Origin: Lentisphaeria bacterium
Lineage (GTDB): Bacteria; Verrucomicrobiota; Lentisphaeria; Victivallales; Victivallaceae
Reading direction: 5' to 3'
DNA length: 35,985 nucleotides
NCBI GenBank assembly: GCA_017457105.1
Contig: JAFTIA010000067.1
Span: forward strand, 1-35,985
Below are positions 22,856 to 31,182 of this stretch, piece by piece. The notes beneath the pieces are model-generated. The model did no database searches and was not told where the DNA came from. It saw nothing but the letters and a program-made list of their open reading frames with translations. A program made the translations under genes and the position numbers. The first letter of the stretch is position 1. Each line of letters opens with the position of its first letter.

Positions 22856-25396
22856 TTACCGGACTCTCTTCTCCGCCCAGGCGGGCAGCATTACCTTTGC
22901 GCCTTTTTCCAGCCGGACTGTTTCATCCGGCGTAAAGGTAATGACCGATACGCCGTCAGCGGCAACAGATTTGGCAACTTTATATACCCCGTCAACATGA
23001 TCGGGGAACATCAGCCGCCGCCCGGCTGGGATCGCAGGTGCATTTCCATGATCCCAGGCAACCCTGACGATCCGGGCACCAGAGTCCACTGACAATACTT
23101 TGCCGGTAACATTCCGTCCGGCATCCAGCGTTTTGCCGTCTGCGGTAACAGAACCATCTTCACACCACATGTATGCGGCTTTGCCATCCCGGAAGCGGAT
23201 CATTGCCGTGCGGGCATTCACCTGCAAACCGGGATAATCAGCCAACCGCACCGTCATTCCGGGTTCAGTGCAGTGGATCACCAGATCCACGCCGTCCCCA
23301 TGGGTAATACGCAATGCAGTGCCGCACCCCTTGGCAACCTTTGCCGGGAGTTGTTCCACCGTAACATTCTGTTCCGGCTTTTGAACTGCGTTCAAGACGG
23401 AGGCAAAGAGACTTTCCTTCCCATCATTTTCCGCCATCAGCACATGCAGCGGAACCTGCAAATAGGGATTACGCGTATCCCGCAACCCGGAGCCGACACC
23501 GTGATACAGCTTTGCCGGACGGTCAAGAGCCAGGTGCAATGTAGTCCTGATTTGGGGATCAAATTGCCACGCCGCCGGATAAACACCCGCCGGAACAGAA
23601 GCAGTTTCCGTATCCTTCAAATATTTCTTTCCGGTTTTCTCCGCAAGATATTCCGGCAGTTCCGCTTTTTGGAACGCCGTACCGGAAGGGGCAAAGAAAT
23701 CGGGCCCATCCGCATGGAAAGCCAATAAATGCTTTTCGCCGCCCTTTACATAGAAAAAGTCCACCAGATACTGCCGCCCGCCGGGACGGGAAACATTCAG
23801 CAAAGTCCGTTCATACCGTTCTGTTTTGCCCGGATAACAATCCGGTGCCGCCGCACGGACCGCCGCAACCTTGCCATCGGTAAAAAGTTCCGCATAGCCG
23901 ATGGAGGAGCGTGCCTGAACTTCGCCATCCACCACCACCACATTGTGGGACAGCGGAGAAACCAGCCAGGGGCGCAGAGGATGCCACCAGGAGAGATACC
24001 CGAGATCACAGGAAACTTCCTGCTTGAAATCACAATAAAGATAGTTCAGCATGGCATCATGCGAATGCCCCGTACTGAAACGGCCGTATGTTAACGCTGC
24101 GGCACTTTCTCTGGCAGATGCCGGATGCCGGAGCATTGCCCATCCCGGACCGGGCAGCAGCTGACTTTTTGCCGCAATATCCGGCATATCAGAAACCGGC
24201 TTCATATCCGGATCGCGGTACATCAGGCAAACATCGCTGGGCCGCTGGCGGGGGCTGTTATGGATAAAATACGCCGCACGGGCACGGTTTTCCGGCGTGG
24301 GATCAATGACGGATTGAAACGTCATCTGCGAAATCGCCGCTCCGCTGTTGGCGGAGGAATCGTTGAAAGCCGCCACCGCTCCGGTGGGCAATACCGCAGG
24401 CCCCATGCAGACCAGCACCTGCCCCTGCGACGGGATCAACTTCAAAAGATCGATCTTGTCATACCGGTCATCCCCCTTGTAGGATTCGGGATCGGAATAC
24501 CCCTGAATAGCGGCCACCAGCTGGATCATGCCTTCATTTGCCATATTGGCATAGGAGGCACTGTTTTCATGCCAGAAGCCGTCACGGTGATACCACTTGT
24601 TGATAAAGGAAATATAACCATTCGCCCCTTGCAGGACCCAGTCCATCAATTCATGATCCCCCAGAATGGAGGCACACAAAGCGGAAGCCGTCATGTGATA
24701 AGGAATGGCGTTGGAGCAGGAATCCTGCGGGGGGAAAGCGGTCATCAGCCACTTGAATTCCCGGCACAGGCCGTTTTCGATGGCGACTTTGTCTGCATCG
24801 GAATAGATCCCGCTGTCCCGGGTCAGAGCGTACGCATTGAAGATCCGTACAAAATTATAGCTGTCATTGAATTTCCACGCACACAGCTTGCCGCCCATGC
24901 CCTGTCTTGACTGCCGGGGCGTGGGATATGGCGTGGCCCGGAACTTAACAATATAATTGGGATAAACCTGTGCCAGACGCAGCAGCACTTCCCGAACCCT
25001 TTGGGCGTACTCCATTTTTCCCTCAATGGCATAGGCAAAGGCCAGAGAAAACACACTGCCGATCTTTCGGATCTTGGTGTAATTGACGGCTCCGGTAATA
25101 TGATAATGCGGCCCGTAATTCTCTCCGGAACTGATCTGATCCTTGCCTTTATAACAGCGGATCGTCCGGAGAGAACCATCCCGGTTTTTCACGGTATAGG
25201 TGTGGTTTTCCGGATACTTTTCGTTGGGGAAAACCATGCTGCATTTGGAACACCGGATAGACTTCAAATCCGGCAGCAGCCCCCCTTTGCCGGACCATGC
25301 AAATTCCGGCGCAGTTCCGCAGTTGGGGCAGAGACATTTGAACCACGCATCTTCTTCCGGAATCATCAGTTTCAACTGTTCCGGAGAGAGTTTCAT
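22856..25396 (-). CDS. Heparinase II/III-type polysaccharide lyase, catalytic part (downstream half of a frameshifted gene)
   Basis: This 846-residue frame carries a heparinase II/III-family lyase, which would cleave uronic-acid-containing polysaccharides by beta-elimination. A zinc-ribbon-like pair (CPNCG, CSKC) lies near residues 23-52. The alpha-toroid region includes SYNFVRIFNAYALT and DGFWHENSASYANMANEG. The beta-sandwich contains the hallmark STGHSHDAMLNYLYCDFK and LSHNVVVVDGE. There is no signal peptide and no good ribosome binding site. The 'start' Met is part of NAGDFWMKLSPEQ, a block that reads in frame into codons further upstream. With the upstream gene ending in the adjacent frame, I take this as the downstream part of one secreted protein interrupted by a -1 shift at the A-run near 25410. 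Confidence 0.8.
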   Translation of the reverse strand: MKLSPEQLKLMIPEEDAWFKCLCPNCGTAPEFAWSGKGGLLPDLKSIRCSKCSMVFPNEKYPENHTYTVKNRDGSLRTIRCYKGKDQISSGENYGPHYHITGAVNYTKIRKIGSVFSLAFAYAIEGKMEYAQRVREVLLRLAQVYPNYIVKFRATPYPTPRQSRQGMGGKLCAWKFNDSYNFVRIFNAYALTRDSGIYSDADKVAIENGLCREFKWLMTAFPPQDSCSNAIPYHMTASALCASILGDHELMDWVLQGANGYISFINKWYHRDGFWHENSASYANMANEGMIQLVAAIQGYSDPESYKGDDRYDKIDLLKLIPSQGQVLVCMGPAVLPTGAVAAFNDSSANSGAAISQMTFQSVIDPTPENRARAAYFIHNSPRQRPSDVCLMYRDPDMKPVSDMPDIAAKSQLLPGPGWAMLRHPASARESAAALTYGRFSTGHSHDAMLNYLYCDFKQEVSCDLGYLSWWHPLRPWLVSPLSHNVVVVDGEVQARSSIGYAELFTDGKVAAVRAAAPDCYPGKTERYERTLLNVSRPGGRQYLVDFFYVKGGEKHLLAFHADGPDFFAPSGTAFQKAELPEYLAEKTGKKYLKDTETASVPAGVYPAAWQFDPQIRTTLHLALDRPAKLYHGVGSGLRDTRNPYLQVPLHVLMAENDGKESLFASVLNAVQKPEQNVTVEQLPAKVAKGCGTALRITHGDGVDLVIHCTEPGMTVRLADYPGLQVNARTAMIRFRDGKAAYMWCEDGSVTADGKTLDAGRNVTGKVLSVDSGARIVRVAWDHGNAPAIPAGRRLMFPDHVDGVYKVAKSVAADGVSVITFTPDETVRLEKGAKVMLPAWAEKRVR

Positions 25397-26610
25397 CCAG
25401 AAATCCCCGGCATTTTTGATTCTTTATAACAATTCTGCGCCCATTCGTGACGGCGGATATTTTCTTTGGCACGGGCAATATCCGCGGGCCGGATGGAACC
25501 GATATTTCTGGTATCGGCAGGCTTGTCGCTGTAAACAGGAACCGGCGTCCAATGCCGGACAGCGGCACGGGCCCGGATCTCCTGCACAACTTCCGGAGGT
25601 TCTTTTTCCAGAACAAAATCCTGCAAACGGAGCCGGATCTCCTGCAGATCCTCCTGGGTGGCGGCCAGAATTTCAATGCGCTCCACCTTGTCCGGCGGAT
25701 TGCCGGAAGCCACGGAAGATTCCCAAATCAACCCCTTGGCACCGCCATGATAGACGGTAAATTCCCGGCTTGCCCTCTGGGAAAACGGGAAGCTGTGTGC
25801 AAACGCACTCCACACCGGTTTGCGGCTGCCCTGATTATACACGCGGATGTAAAAATAAATCAACTGCTTGACGCCCCGCAGCATTTCCGCCTTGAGCCGC
25901 AGCTGTTTCCCCCGCCAATCCTGAGGAGCCGGGAGCAAAAGCGAACAGGAAACATAGTAAGACTTGCCGTTCTGTACACTGCTCTTGCCGGAAAGCTCAA
26001 TAACCGGCTTCTTCAAGTCAACGACCTTCAAATCCCCCTGCTGTTTGCGGGCCTGACGGATCAAAACGCCGCTTTCTGCGGGAACCTTTTCCAGAATAAT
26101 ATCCTGTATCCGGAGCTGAATAGCCTGGTGATCGGCCTGAGTAGCGCCCCAGAATTCGATCCGGTCCACCTTGTCCGGCTGTTCCCCGCTGACGACAGCC
26201 CCTTCCCAGCCCATATCAGCGGCACCGCCATGATATACAGTAAATTCCCGGCTGGAACTCCCGGCAAAGGGGCTGTTGAGCGAAAATGCACTCCACACCG
26301 GTTTGCGGCTGCCCTGATTATACGCACGGATGTAAAAATAGGTCAACTTTTCCGCACCCTGCAATGCTGCCGCCTTCACCCGGAGTTGTTTCCCCCGGAA
26401 ATCCTGAGGAGAAGCAAGATACAGAGAGCCGCATACATAATAAGACTTCTTATTCTGCGCACCGCTTTTGCCGGAAAGTTCAATGACCGGCTTTTTCAAA
26501 TCCAAAACTTTCAATGCCCCCATCTGTTTCCGGGCCTGACGGAACTCCAATGCTTCAGCACTCCCCCCCGCCAACAGGATCCCGGCCAGCAAAATCCAGT
26601 AATTTTTCAC
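25393..26610 (-). CDS. Signal peptide plus two tandem beta-sandwich modules (upstream half of the frameshifted lyase)
   Basis: A GTG start at 26610 fits GAGGAG upstream and gives a clean signal peptide (about residues 1-20, ending GGSAEA). Two copies of a roughly 160-residue module follow, at about 23-180 and 184-340, each opening with RQARKQ and containing DLKKPVIELSGKS, YFYIR-YNQGSRKPVWSAF and SREFTVYHGGA. They look like carbohydrate-binding beta-sandwiches. The last 55 residues (for example RPADIARAKENIRRHEWAQ) resemble the linker that precedes the toroid in heparinase-type lyases, not a natural end. The stop TGA overlaps the next start as ATGA. Either two proteins are made by coupling, or one protein is split by a missing base. 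Confidence 0.75.
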   Translation of the reverse strand: MKNYWILLAGILLAGGSAEALEFRQARKQMGALKVLDLKKPVIELSGKSGAQNKKSYYVCGSLYLASPQDFRGKQLRVKAAALQGAEKLTYFYIRAYNQGSRKPVWSAFSLNSPFAGSSSREFTVYHGGAADMGWEGAVVSGEQPDKVDRIEFWGATQADHQAIQLRIQDIILEKVPAESGVLIRQARKQQGDLKVVDLKKPVIELSGKSSVQNGKSYYVSCSLLLPAPQDWRGKQLRLKAEMLRGVKQLIYFYIRVYNQGSRKPVWSAFAHSFPFSQRASREFTVYHGGAKGLIWESSVASGNPPDKVERIEILAATQEDLQEIRLRLQDFVLEKEPPEVVQEIRARAAVRHWTPVPVYSDKPADTRNIGSIRPADIARAKENIRRHEWAQNCYKESKMPGISG

Positions 26611-26644
26611 CTGAAATCTCCTCAATAGCATTATTGCAAAATGC

Positions 26645-26679
26645 AAAAAGTTCCGCCTTTTATCCCGGGTGGAACTTTT
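26645..26679 (-). terminator. Terminator after the M14 peptidase gene
   Basis: A 12-base-pair stem (AAAAGTTCCGCC at 26646-26657 against GGTGGAACTTTT at 26668-26679, one G-T pair), followed on the minus strand by a T-run. It lies between the M14 gene and the lyase gene, suggesting partial or full separation of the two. Confidence 0.75.
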
Positions 26680-26694
26680 CGTCTGTTATATCAA

Positions 26695-28344
26695 TTATTT
26701 TCTGCGGAGCTTATATGTCTTCGTCCCGCCGGTACCGGCAATAATTTTCAATTCGCCCAGCGTTTTCACCTTTTCCGGCACGGAAACGAACCACTCCAGA
26801 GGAACAGCACTGCCCCAGTTGTCCATACTGTCCAAATGCCCCATCTGCACGCAGTTGCGGCGGGAAAGAAGGGTCACGCCCTTGGCCAGATGCAGTTCTG
26901 CACGGGGCTTGATGAATTTATTCAACCCCTTCCCCACACTGGTGATTCCGGTGGAAAAGACACCGGTATTGGCAACTTCGCCGCGGATACGGTAAACACC
27001 GCCGCCCACAGCGGCAACTTCCAAACCGCTGACAGTCACCTCCGGATGCCGTTCCGCCAGTTTCAAAACCGCTTTCTGCGAATTGGCAGAGATGGTTTTC
27101 AGCCGCTTCATGGGGTGGTTGCGGAGAACTTTCGGACAGGGCCCGCCGATTTCAATGGGCCCCAGCTGCGGATGATTGAATTTCTTCCACGGAACAAAGG
27201 CCTTGGGCATATCCGGATTCTTGTCCTGCCACGCAAGGACATGGCAATATTTATCATCCCAACCGACTTCCATCTGGAAATCCTTGTAAGTTTTATCAAA
27301 GCCGAAATACATTTCAGCTTCGTCGCACATCTGCCCCAGTTCCACTTCAAAAGCGTACCACCCCTGATGAAAATAGCCGAAATTATGGAAGTGCCCGCGC
27401 AAGTTCAAGTCAGGATCCCCCACATTCCGGTACTGATACACGGGCACCACCGGGAAGTTGAAAATCTCGCCCATTTCATTGGCAAGTTCCTTGTACTGTT
27501 TCAGGTCCGCATGGGGGACATCAGCATCCGATCCGGAAGATGGCGCACGCAGAATACGGCGGCCGCCCGTATGATAACTCAATACCTGGAAAATATTCCG
27601 GTGGGCAGTCATAAAATCCACCAGCTGGCGGATCTCCGGCTCACTCAAGGGATAATCCCCTGCCCCCCACTGCTGGGGTTCAGGCCGCCAGTCATAGGTC
27701 CAGTTCCGGTTCCAATCCACATGCCGCCCGTCCAGAGTCAGCTCCAGCGAACCATCCCAGTTATTGATTAATCCTTCCGGAAAAACATCATAATAGGGTC
27801 CGGGAGTTTTGTCCGTGCGGACCGTCATCAAACGGTCATCTTTGGGGTGTTTGGCGTAACGCCCGTTGGGATTGGGGACCCGCATCTGAAGCAGCATCCC
27901 GTTACCGTCGATATCCGCCTGCGTGATACTGTTGGGCAGAGGCTCATTTTCGTAATGGACAGCACTGCGGATCACGCCGGTAGCAGTAAGAGAAAATTCC
28001 GCACCGTCAGGATTGGTACGGGGAACGATGTAAAACGCCACTTTGTCCAGAATACCGCCGTCTTTGTGATCTTTGACAAGTTGCCACGCATTGTACAACG
28101 CCACCTGCGAACCGGAAAGTTCGTCTGCATGGACATTGCCGAAAATCAGAAAAGCAGGTTTATCCTGATCCGCCCCGGTGGCCTTGTTGGTAATCGTCAC
28201 CATGGGGATCTCCCGGCCGTCCCGGGATGTTCCCACACTGGCATATTCCACCAGTTCCGGTGCGGCGGCGGCCAGTTTTTTCAGATAAGACACGATTTCA
28301 TCGTGCAAAAGAAAACGCTCAAACGGCAAAACCGGTACCTTCAT
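26695..28344 (-). CDS. M14-family zinc carboxypeptidase
   Basis: This 549-residue metallopeptidase removes C-terminal residues from peptides, or trims modified amino acids. Zinc ligands fit His72 and Glu75 in FGNVHADELSG and a third His in LSYHTGG. The substrate-carboxylate motif appears as PRTNPDGAE and DWNRNWTYDW, and the catalytic Glu is likely in FEVELGQM. The C-terminal 130 residues form an extra domain, probably a beta-sandwich. The start at 28344 is preceded by AGGAGC; a longer in-frame start would add 13 unrelated residues. No signal peptide is seen, so it would be cytoplasmic, unlike many M14 enzymes. A terminator separates it from the lyase gene downstream. Confidence 0.88.
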   Translation of the reverse strand: MKVPVLPFERFLLHDEIVSYLKKLAAAAPELVEYASVGTSRDGREIPMVTITNKATGADQDKPAFLIFGNVHADELSGSQVALYNAWQLVKDHKDGGILDKVAFYIVPRTNPDGAEFSLTATGVIRSAVHYENEPLPNSITQADIDGNGMLLQMRVPNPNGRYAKHPKDDRLMTVRTDKTPGPYYDVFPEGLINNWDGSLELTLDGRHVDWNRNWTYDWRPEPQQWGAGDYPLSEPEIRQLVDFMTAHRNIFQVLSYHTGGRRILRAPSSGSDADVPHADLKQYKELANEMGEIFNFPVVPVYQYRNVGDPDLNLRGHFHNFGYFHQGWYAFEVELGQMCDEAEMYFGFDKTYKDFQMEVGWDDKYCHVLAWQDKNPDMPKAFVPWKKFNHPQLGPIEIGGPCPKVLRNHPMKRLKTISANSQKAVLKLAERHPEVTVSGLEVAAVGGGVYRIRGEVANTGVFSTGITSVGKGLNKFIKPRAELHLAKGVTLLSRRNCVQMGHLDSMDNWGSAVPLEWFVSVPEKVKTLGELKIIAGTGGTKTYKLRRK

Positions 28345-28387
28345 AAAACACAGCTCCTTTCTGTAATATTGGTAAACTGACAACGAT

Positions 28388-28400
28388 ACCGTAGCACGGT
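28388..28400. promoter_or_regulatory. Short palindrome, possible operator
   Basis: ACCGT-AGC-ACGGT is a perfect inverted repeat lying 44 bases upstream of the M14 start and about 50 bases from the divergent ABC promoter. The flanks (GAT before, ATC after) nearly continue the symmetry. It may bind a regulator. No regulator gene is adjacent. Confidence 0.3.
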
Positions 28401-28450
28401 AATCTTATTTTTCCAGTCAGAAAAGATGTTTTTTACAAAGATTGTTTGCC

Positions 28451-28478
28451 TTGATAAAAGCGGGATTTATGCTATATT
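28451..28478 (+). promoter_or_regulatory. Promoter of the ABC importer operon
   Basis: TTGATA (28451-28456), 16 bases, TATATT (28473-28478). GGAG then precedes ATG 28525. No Fur-box-like palindrome was recognised. Confidence 0.6.
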
Positions 28479-28524
28479 ATAGAAGTAATTTATAAAATTA
28501 TTTTGTATTATTTGGAGACCGGTT

Positions 28525-29580
28525 ATGACCAATGTCCGCCTTGAACAAATCGCCAAAAGTTATCAGGCGGGAAAACCCGTTCTGAAACCCTTTGACCTTA
28601 CTGTGGAAGCCGGAGAACTCTTTTTTCTCCTCGGCCCCTCCGGTTGCGGGAAATCCACCCTGCTCCGTATTCTTGCAGGCCTGCTGAAGCCGGATTCCGG
28701 CAAAATCCTTTTCAACGATACGGATGTAACGGATTTTGCTCCGGAAAAACGGCAGGCTGCCATGGTTTTTCAAAGTTACGCCCTCTGGCCGCATCTTACA
28801 GTGTTTGAAAATGTGGCATTCGGACTGCGGGCGGCACGGGCATCCGGTAAAGTGATCAAAGAAGAAGTCACCCGGGCTCTGGAAATCGTCCATCTGGCAG
28901 ATTGTGCGGACCGAAAAGTCCCGTCGCTTTCCGGCGGCCAGCAGCAGCGGGTGGCACTGGCGCGGGCACTGGCGGTACAGCCCAAAGTGCTTTTGCTGGA
29001 TGAACCCCTTTCCAATTTGGATGCACGGCTGCGGGACGAAATGCGGGTGGAGATCCGCCGTATCGTCAAGGAACGGAAGCTGACAGCACTTTATGTGACC
29101 CATGACCGCCGGGAAGCCTTGAGTATGGCAGACAGGATCGCCGTCCTGAATCAGGGCATCCTGCAGCAGACAGGTTCCCCGGAAGAAGTGTACGGCCGCC
29201 CCGCAAACCGTTTTGTGGCAACATTCCTCGGTGACGGCAATTTTCTGGATGGGATCTGCAAGACTGAAAAGGGCGTCTTGAAAGTAACGACTTCTGTCGG
29301 GACTTTCCAGCCCGCCGATGCAGGATCTTTCATGGACGGCGACAAAGTCACCCTCCTTCTGCGTCCGGAGTGCATCCGTTTTACCGATGCCGCCGGGGAC
29401 AATACCTTTGCCGCCCAACTGAAAAACGGCGTATTCCTCGGCGATCACCGGGAATGGTTCTGTCAGGCGGGAGACAATGCTCTGACCATCAACGAAAGCG
29501 CCGCATCCCGGCGGGACTCCGGCGAATACCGCCTTGCCGTCGCCCCGGAACATGTGGTCGTTTTGAAACAGGAGTGTTAA
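28525..29580 (+). CDS. ABC importer ATP-binding protein, FbpC/PotA type
   Basis: This 351-residue ATPase powers uptake across the inner membrane. Walker A is GPSGCGKST, the Q-loop is VFQSYALWPHL, the signature is LSGGQQQRV, Walker B is VLLLDEPLSNLD and the switch His is in YVTHDRREAL. The C-terminal 110 residues fit a TOBE domain. The architecture and partners (solute-binding protein and a fused permease) match the Fe(III)/2-aminoethylphosphonate/spermidine class (MOI/CUT1 subfamilies). It is directly followed by the next gene (TAA then ATG). Iron is the most common substrate of this arrangement, but it is not proven here. Confidence 0.93.
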   Translation: MTNVRLEQIAKSYQAGKPVLKPFDLTVEAGELFFLLGPSGCGKSTLLRILAGLLKPDSGKILFNDTDVTDFAPEKRQAAMVFQSYALWPHLTVFENVAFGLRAARASGKVIKEEVTRALEIVHLADCADRKVPSLSGGQQQRVALARALAVQPKVLLLDEPLSNLDARLRDEMRVEIRRIVKERKLTALYVTHDRREALSMADRIAVLNQGILQQTGSPEEVYGRPANRFVATFLGDGNFLDGICKTEKGVLKVTTSVGTFQPADAGSFMDGDKVTLLLRPECIRFTDAAGDNTFAAQLKNGVFLGDHREWFCQAGDNALTINESAASRRDSGEYRLAVAPEHVVVLKQEC

Positions 29581-31167
29581 ATGTTGCTCCGGCGCACTCT
29601 GCTGGCGGCGCTGCCGCTTTTGCTGTTGTTGGCGATCCCCATCCTGCTCAAACCGGAACAGACGGTCGTTCAGCCGGATAAGGATGCCGAAAAACTGGTC
29701 ATCGTCACCCCGCACACAGAACCGGTACGGGCGGAATTTGCCGCCGCATTCGAGGAACATTACCGGCAGAAATACAACCAGGATATTCAGGTGGAATACC
29801 GCACCATCGGCGGTACATCGGATATCGTCCGTTATATTGCCGACCGCTTTGAAGCGGAATTCCGGCAGGTCTGGGAAAATTCCGGGAAAAACTGGAGTGC
29901 GGAAATCGCCGCATCCTTCCCCAATCCCCGTATGCCCGACCACCCTGCCCGGAAAGCCTTTCTGGCATCCGATACCGGGATCGGCATCGACATTTTCTGG
30001 GGAGGCGGCGTCTATGACCACTCCAAACAGGCGGGAAAAGGCTATGCCGTGGATGGCGGTGTCCACAAGCGGCATCCGGAATATTTGAAGGAAGAGATCA
30101 TCCCGGAACATTTCGGAGGGGATGTTTTTTATGACAGACAGGGCCGCTTTTACGGGACCTGCCTTGCCTCTTTCGGCATCTGCTACAATCCTGACCGTGT
30201 CCGGGCCATGACGCCGGACCATGTGCCGGATACCTGGCGGAGTCTGGGCGAACCCCGTTTTCTCAATACGCTGGCAGTCAGCGACCCCACCAAATCCGGT
30301 TCAGCAAACAAGTGCTACGAAGCGATCCTGCAACAATGTATGCAGGAAAAGGTGAAACTGCTCGGCGATGAAAAAGCCGGGGTCGCCGCCGGGTGGCTGG
30401 ATGGATTCAACCTGATCAAGCGCATTGTAGCCAATGCCCGGCTGATCACCGATGGAGCCAGTCAGGTCCCCCGGGAAATTTCCAGCGGCAATGCCGCCGC
30501 CGGAATGGCGATCGATACATACGGACTTTCTGAACAGCAGTGGAGCGGAGAAGTTCAATCAACTCCCTCCATCCGCTACCTCCCCCCCAAGGGCGGTTCT
30601 GCGGTATCTGCCGACCCGGTCCAAATCCTGCGGGGCGCACCCAACAGAAAAGGTGCCGAAGCCTTTGTGGACTATCTTCTTTCGGTGGAAGGGCAGAAAC
30701 TCTGGAATTACCGAGCCGGCACACCGGGCGGTCCGAAAAAATATGCTTTGCGCCGGGTCCCCATCCGCCGGGATCTTTACACGCCGGAACATCTGCAATA
30801 TTTTGCCGATCCGGATTACGATCCCTATGTGGCAGGGGCGAATTTTGTCTATCACGCCGCGTGGACCGGCCCGGCATTCAACCTGATCCGGGTACTGGTC
30901 AAATGCACTGTTCTGGATACCCAGCAGGAATTGCGGGCGGCATGGGTCGCCATTCTGAAAGCGGGCGGGCCGGATAAAGTCCCGGAAGCCATGAAAGAAT
31001 TCAACGCCTTTCCGGTAGCCTATGCCGATGTGCGGAAAGCCGCCTCGGGTCTGGTTGTCCATGAAAAGAATCCGCTGCTCAACGTTGTCCGCCTTCAGCG
31101 GAGCTGGAGCGAACAGGCGATCCAACACTACCGGCGTGCCGCAGAACTGGCACGGCAGGGGAAATAA
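29581..31167 (+). CDS. Solute-binding protein of the ABC importer (iron(III)-type)
   Basis: This 528-residue protein has an N-terminal hydrophobic signal or anchor (LLAALPLLLLLAIPILL), then an extracellular solute-binding fold. Typical blocks are KLVIVTPHTEP, DIFWGGG (about 138-144), GFGICYNPD-like FGICYNPDRV, PDTWRSLGEPRF, VSDPTKSGSA, and GAPNRKGAEAFVDYLLSVEGQKLW cut by linkers. These are shared with FbpA/AfuA-like iron(III)-binding proteins. At 528 residues it is longer than FbpA (about 330), so the ligand may differ. The start codon follows the ATPase stop with no gap. It should reside in the periplasm, tethered or free. Confidence 0.85.
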   Translation: MLLRRTLLAALPLLLLLAIPILLKPEQTVVQPDKDAEKLVIVTPHTEPVRAEFAAAFEEHYRQKYNQDIQVEYRTIGGTSDIVRYIADRFEAEFRQVWENSGKNWSAEIAASFPNPRMPDHPARKAFLASDTGIGIDIFWGGGVYDHSKQAGKGYAVDGGVHKRHPEYLKEEIIPEHFGGDVFYDRQGRFYGTCLASFGICYNPDRVRAMTPDHVPDTWRSLGEPRFLNTLAVSDPTKSGSANKCYEAILQQCMQEKVKLLGDEKAGVAAGWLDGFNLIKRIVANARLITDGASQVPREISSGNAAAGMAIDTYGLSEQQWSGEVQSTPSIRYLPPKGGSAVSADPVQILRGAPNRKGAEAFVDYLLSVEGQKLWNYRAGTPGGPKKYALRRVPIRRDLYTPEHLQYFADPDYDPYVAGANFVYHAAWTGPAFNLIRVLVKCTVLDTQQELRAAWVAILKAGGPDKVPEAMKEFNAFPVAYADVRKAASGLVVHEKNPLLNVVRLQRSWSEQAIQHYRRAAELARQGK

Positions 31168-31182
31168 AAGGAGAGTGACCCT

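Noticed and set aside
28498-30222. A 574-codon open frame on the minus strand
   Set aside because: It lies opposite the ABC ATPase and solute-binding protein genes, which carry complete family motifs. It is a shadow frame.
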